From NCBI GenBank assembly GCA_002692605.1, contig NZLE01000017.1, forward strand, positions 25,938-50,436: 24,499 nt of DNA, read 5' to 3'. A program made the translations under genes and the position numbers. The notes beneath the pieces are model-generated. The model saw nothing but the letters and a program-made list of their open reading frames with translations, searched no databases and was not told the DNA's origin. Positions 22,831-24,499 of this stretch are shown here, in pieces; the stretch's first letter is position 1; the number at the start of each line of letters is the position of its first letter. This stretch comes from Opitutia bacterium. Its GTDB lineage: Bacteria > Verrucomicrobiota > Verrucomicrobiia > Opitutales > Seribacteraceae.

Positions 22831-23121
22831 TTACTTTTTCTTGGAGACCATGGCGATCTTGCTCGCATTCTTGTTCGAGCAATTGCAACCATGAACTTCA
22901 ACCATGTCCTTGGAAGTGAGCTTGGCTGGGTTGTCGAAACCAACCATTTCGGTTTTGCTGCTGACTTTAATCTTTTGGTCCTTCTTGCCCTTTTTAACGG
23001 TCAAGGTCTTGGAGTCCGCATCAAAGCCGACGACTTTTCCACTGAAAGCCTTGGAAGGACATCCCGCGAAAACGGAACCTGCCAAAGCGAGAGATACGAT
23101 AATCGATGCAATAATTTTCAT
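22831..23121 (-). CDS. Small exported protein with HGCNC motif, possible OB/beta-barrel metal-binding protein
   Basis: A 96-residue protein. Residues 1-19 (MKIIASIIVSLALAGSVFA) form a signal peptide, cleaved after Ala19, or the protein is lipidated at Cys21 through an atypical FAGC box. The mature part (AFSGKVVGFDADSKTLTVKKGKKDQKIKVSSKTEMVGF) alternates like a small beta barrel of the type seen in DUF5666-like domains. Near the end is VHGCNCSNKN, with His77, Cys79 and Cys81, a possible metal or thiol site. The start ATG 23121 gives the signal peptide directly; an ATG at 23160 would precede it with 13 residues. Function is unknown. Its neighbours, a metal-importer operon and a HupE-like protein, make a metal-related role plausible but unproven. 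Confidence 0.75.
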   Translation of the reverse strand: MKIIASIIVSLALAGSVFAGCPSKAFSGKVVGFDADSKTLTVKKGKKDQKIKVSSKTEMVGFDNPAKLTSKDMVEVHGCNCSNKNASKIAMVSKKK

Positions 23122-23245
23122 AATGGGTATTGAATGGGTTAGTAATTGAATTATAGTCAATCTCGCATTTTCGAATACTCAAGGACGAATTTAAAAGTTA
23201 TGGTTAATTTTTAATTTTGGCTCCGATCCTTTCCCTTCCTCTAAA
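23122..23245. promoter_or_regulatory. AT-rich divergent promoter region
   Basis: These 124 bases separate the small exported protein (minus) from the HupE-like gene (plus). On the minus strand TATAAT (23155-23150) is a perfect -10 sequence about 30 bases before the ATG, though no good -35 is seen at 17 bases. On the plus strand the T/A-rich run around 23190-23220 may hold the other promoter. Assignment is from orientation and base composition. Confidence 0.4.
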
Positions 23246-24439
23246 ATGAAATCCTCAGCCCTCTTTTCAGTACTCATACTTATCCTAAAATCCGCCTTTG
23301 GACATCCCATCCCCGATCTCCCCGTTTTCGGGAGTTTCGAAGACAACGGGTCCTCATCGATCACGCTTTCCATCGATACCCGATGCTTCGAAGAGGACCC
23401 CGAAAGCATTCCGTTTCTTACCTTGGAGCAATTCCAAACCTTCTCGCCCCAACAAAAGAAAAGCCTACTGGAAAAAGCGGGTGAGTTCGTGCAAAAATCC
23501 CTTGAAGTGAGAATCAACCAAAGCGAATGGTTTCTCCCGCCCTTTTCCTTTGAATTCGAACAAAAGGATGCGGGCGAGCTTTCCGAAGAGGACATTCTGG
23601 TCTTCGTTCGTGGATTCTCGAGACTTCCAAGCGAACCCATTATTCAAAATTATCAAATCAGAGCTCTGGAGGGTGCCCAATATGACTTGGTCTTCTCGAA
23701 CTCCATAAGCGGAGTCCCCCAGCGGAGAGTGAACGTTCTTTGGCCTGGGGAAGAAAGTTTCGTTCTCGATCTCTCTTCACTGGTTTCGCAAGCCGAGTTC
23801 GACAAAGAAGAGGAACCGGAAGAGGCAAAACCATTTGAAACCATAGAGGACCAAGGCGAGGAGACTCCTTCCGAAGCGGAGGGGTCCAGCACCTTCGTCT
23901 CCTTCCTTCGGCAAGGGTTCGTTCACGTTCTGCCGCTTGGACTTGATCACATACTATTTGTCTTAGGCATTTTTATGCTTTCTCGCAAGTTCAGGCCTTT
24001 GATTCTGCAAGTCTCGGTCTTTACGGTCGCTCATACCATAACTCTCGCCCTCGCAACCCTTGGCATGGTATCCGCGCCCTCCGATTGGGTCGAACCGATT
24101 ATCGCCCTGAGTATTGCCATAGTCGCCCTCGAAAACGTCTTCTTTCCCGGATACCGGCCCAATCGATTGCTCGTGGTCTTTGTCTTCGGCTTGATTCATG
24201 GCCTTGGATTTGCGGGGGCTTTGTCCGCCTTTTCCTTGGATCCCACCTCTCTGGCGGTGGGACTATTCGGTTTTAACTTGGGAGTCGAGTTCGGGCAAAT
24301 CGCGGTTCTTTTACTTGCTTTCGGGGCCACTTTTTGGATTCGAGAAGAAAAGACCTACCGCAAATATGTGGTGATTCCCGGTTCTCTCATGATCGCCGCC
24401 GCCGGTATCTATTGGACGATCGAACGGATTTTCTTTTAA
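23246..24439 (+). CDS. HupE/UreJ-like membrane protein with periplasmic N-terminal domain
   Basis: A 397-residue protein. Residues 1-19 are a signal peptide (LILKSAFG, then HPIPDLPVF). Residues ~20-185 form an exported domain of no recognised family. Residues ~186-215 are a very acidic linker (EEEPEEAKPFETIEDQGEE). The last ~180 residues are about six membrane helices of the HupE/UreJ_2 type. Conserved polar motifs are HVLPLGLDH (His227, Asp234, His235), VAHTITLAL (His263), FGLIHGLGFAGAL (His318) and GVEFGQ (Glu348). HupE/UreJ proteins are linked to nickel uptake, but this broad subfamily with a large ectodomain has no settled substrate. The gene stands alone, divergent from the small HGCNC protein. 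The start ATG 23246 gives the signal peptide directly. Confidence 0.85.
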   Translation: MKSSALFSVLILILKSAFGHPIPDLPVFGSFEDNGSSSITLSIDTRCFEEDPESIPFLTLEQFQTFSPQQKKSLLEKAGEFVQKSLEVRINQSEWFLPPFSFEFEQKDAGELSEEDILVFVRGFSRLPSEPIIQNYQIRALEGAQYDLVFSNSISGVPQRRVNVLWPGEESFVLDLSSLVSQAEFDKEEEPEEAKPFETIEDQGEETPSEAEGSSTFVSFLRQGFVHVLPLGLDHILFVLGIFMLSRKFRPLILQVSVFTVAHTITLALATLGMVSAPSDWVEPIIALSIAIVALENVFFPGYRPNRLLVVFVFGLIHGLGFAGALSAFSLDPTSLAVGLFGFNLGVEFGQIAVLLLAFGATFWIREEKTYRKYVVIPGSLMIAAAGIYWTIERIFF

Positions 24440-24499
24440 TCATTTTGTAAGGAGATTCGGCTTGAAGTTAGTCAGGCATCATGCTCTCTAAACTTTTCA

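Noticed and set aside
24481..24499. ATG CTC TCT AAA CTT TTC at the right edge as a new gene start
   Set aside because: Only six codons are visible and no clear ribosome site precedes it, so it cannot be supported.
1..24499. tRNA, rRNA, CRISPR, insertion sequences, prophage or defence genes
   Set aside because: I looked for them and saw none: no cloverleaf-like tRNA sequence, no regularly spaced repeats and no transposase or integrase motifs.

Overview
The window comes from a Gram-negative, double-membraned heterotroph with a base composition close to 50% GC. The best fit is Verrucomicrobiota (PVC superphylum), perhaps an Opitutae/Puniceicoccales-like lineage. This is inferred from gene content: a small lysine/arginine-rich MGKQYNK-type protein, a chlamydia-like metal permease fused to a DtxR-type domain, lipoprotein solute-binding proteins, and a Gfo/Idh plus sugar-isomerase operon. 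No rRNA, tRNA, IS element or CRISPR array was seen. Coding density is very high, and no gene-free stretch exceeds about 150 bases.

Layout: (1) 1-9159 holds two divergent peptide ABC importers. A minus-strand module has a YejB-like permease carrying an EF-hand insert, a YejE-like permease and a lipoprotein solute-binding protein cut by the window edge. A plus-strand module has OppA-like, OppB, OppC and a fused OppD-OppF ATPase. They share a 139-bp intergenic region. (2) 9156-12450 (minus) is the three-gene cluster of circularly permuted ATP-grasp, alpha-E protein and transglutaminase. (3) 12544-14223 (minus) encodes an OGG1-like 8-oxoguanine DNA glycosylase, a small secreted protein and a small basic/acidic bipolar protein. 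(4) 14285-17639 (minus) is a catabolic trio: a sugar phosphate isomerase/epimerase-like TIM barrel and two Gfo/Idh/MocA oxidoreductases. (5) 17750-22772 is a manganese/iron/zinc-type metal locus. A DtxR/MntR repressor diverges from a troA-troB-troC(DtxR)-troD operon, and the first permease carries a C-terminal DtxR-like domain as in chlamydial YtgCR. A near-consensus sigma70 promoter overlapped by two inverted repeats lies between them, and a strong hairpin terminator closes the operon. (6) 22831-24439 has a small exported protein with an HGCNC motif and a divergent HupE/UreJ-like membrane protein.

The most interesting part is the metal locus. A stand-alone repressor, a repressor domain tethered to the transporter and a double-palindrome promoter suggest two layers of metal-responsive control. 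The EF-hand pair in the periplasmic loop of the YejB-like permease is the second item worth following up.
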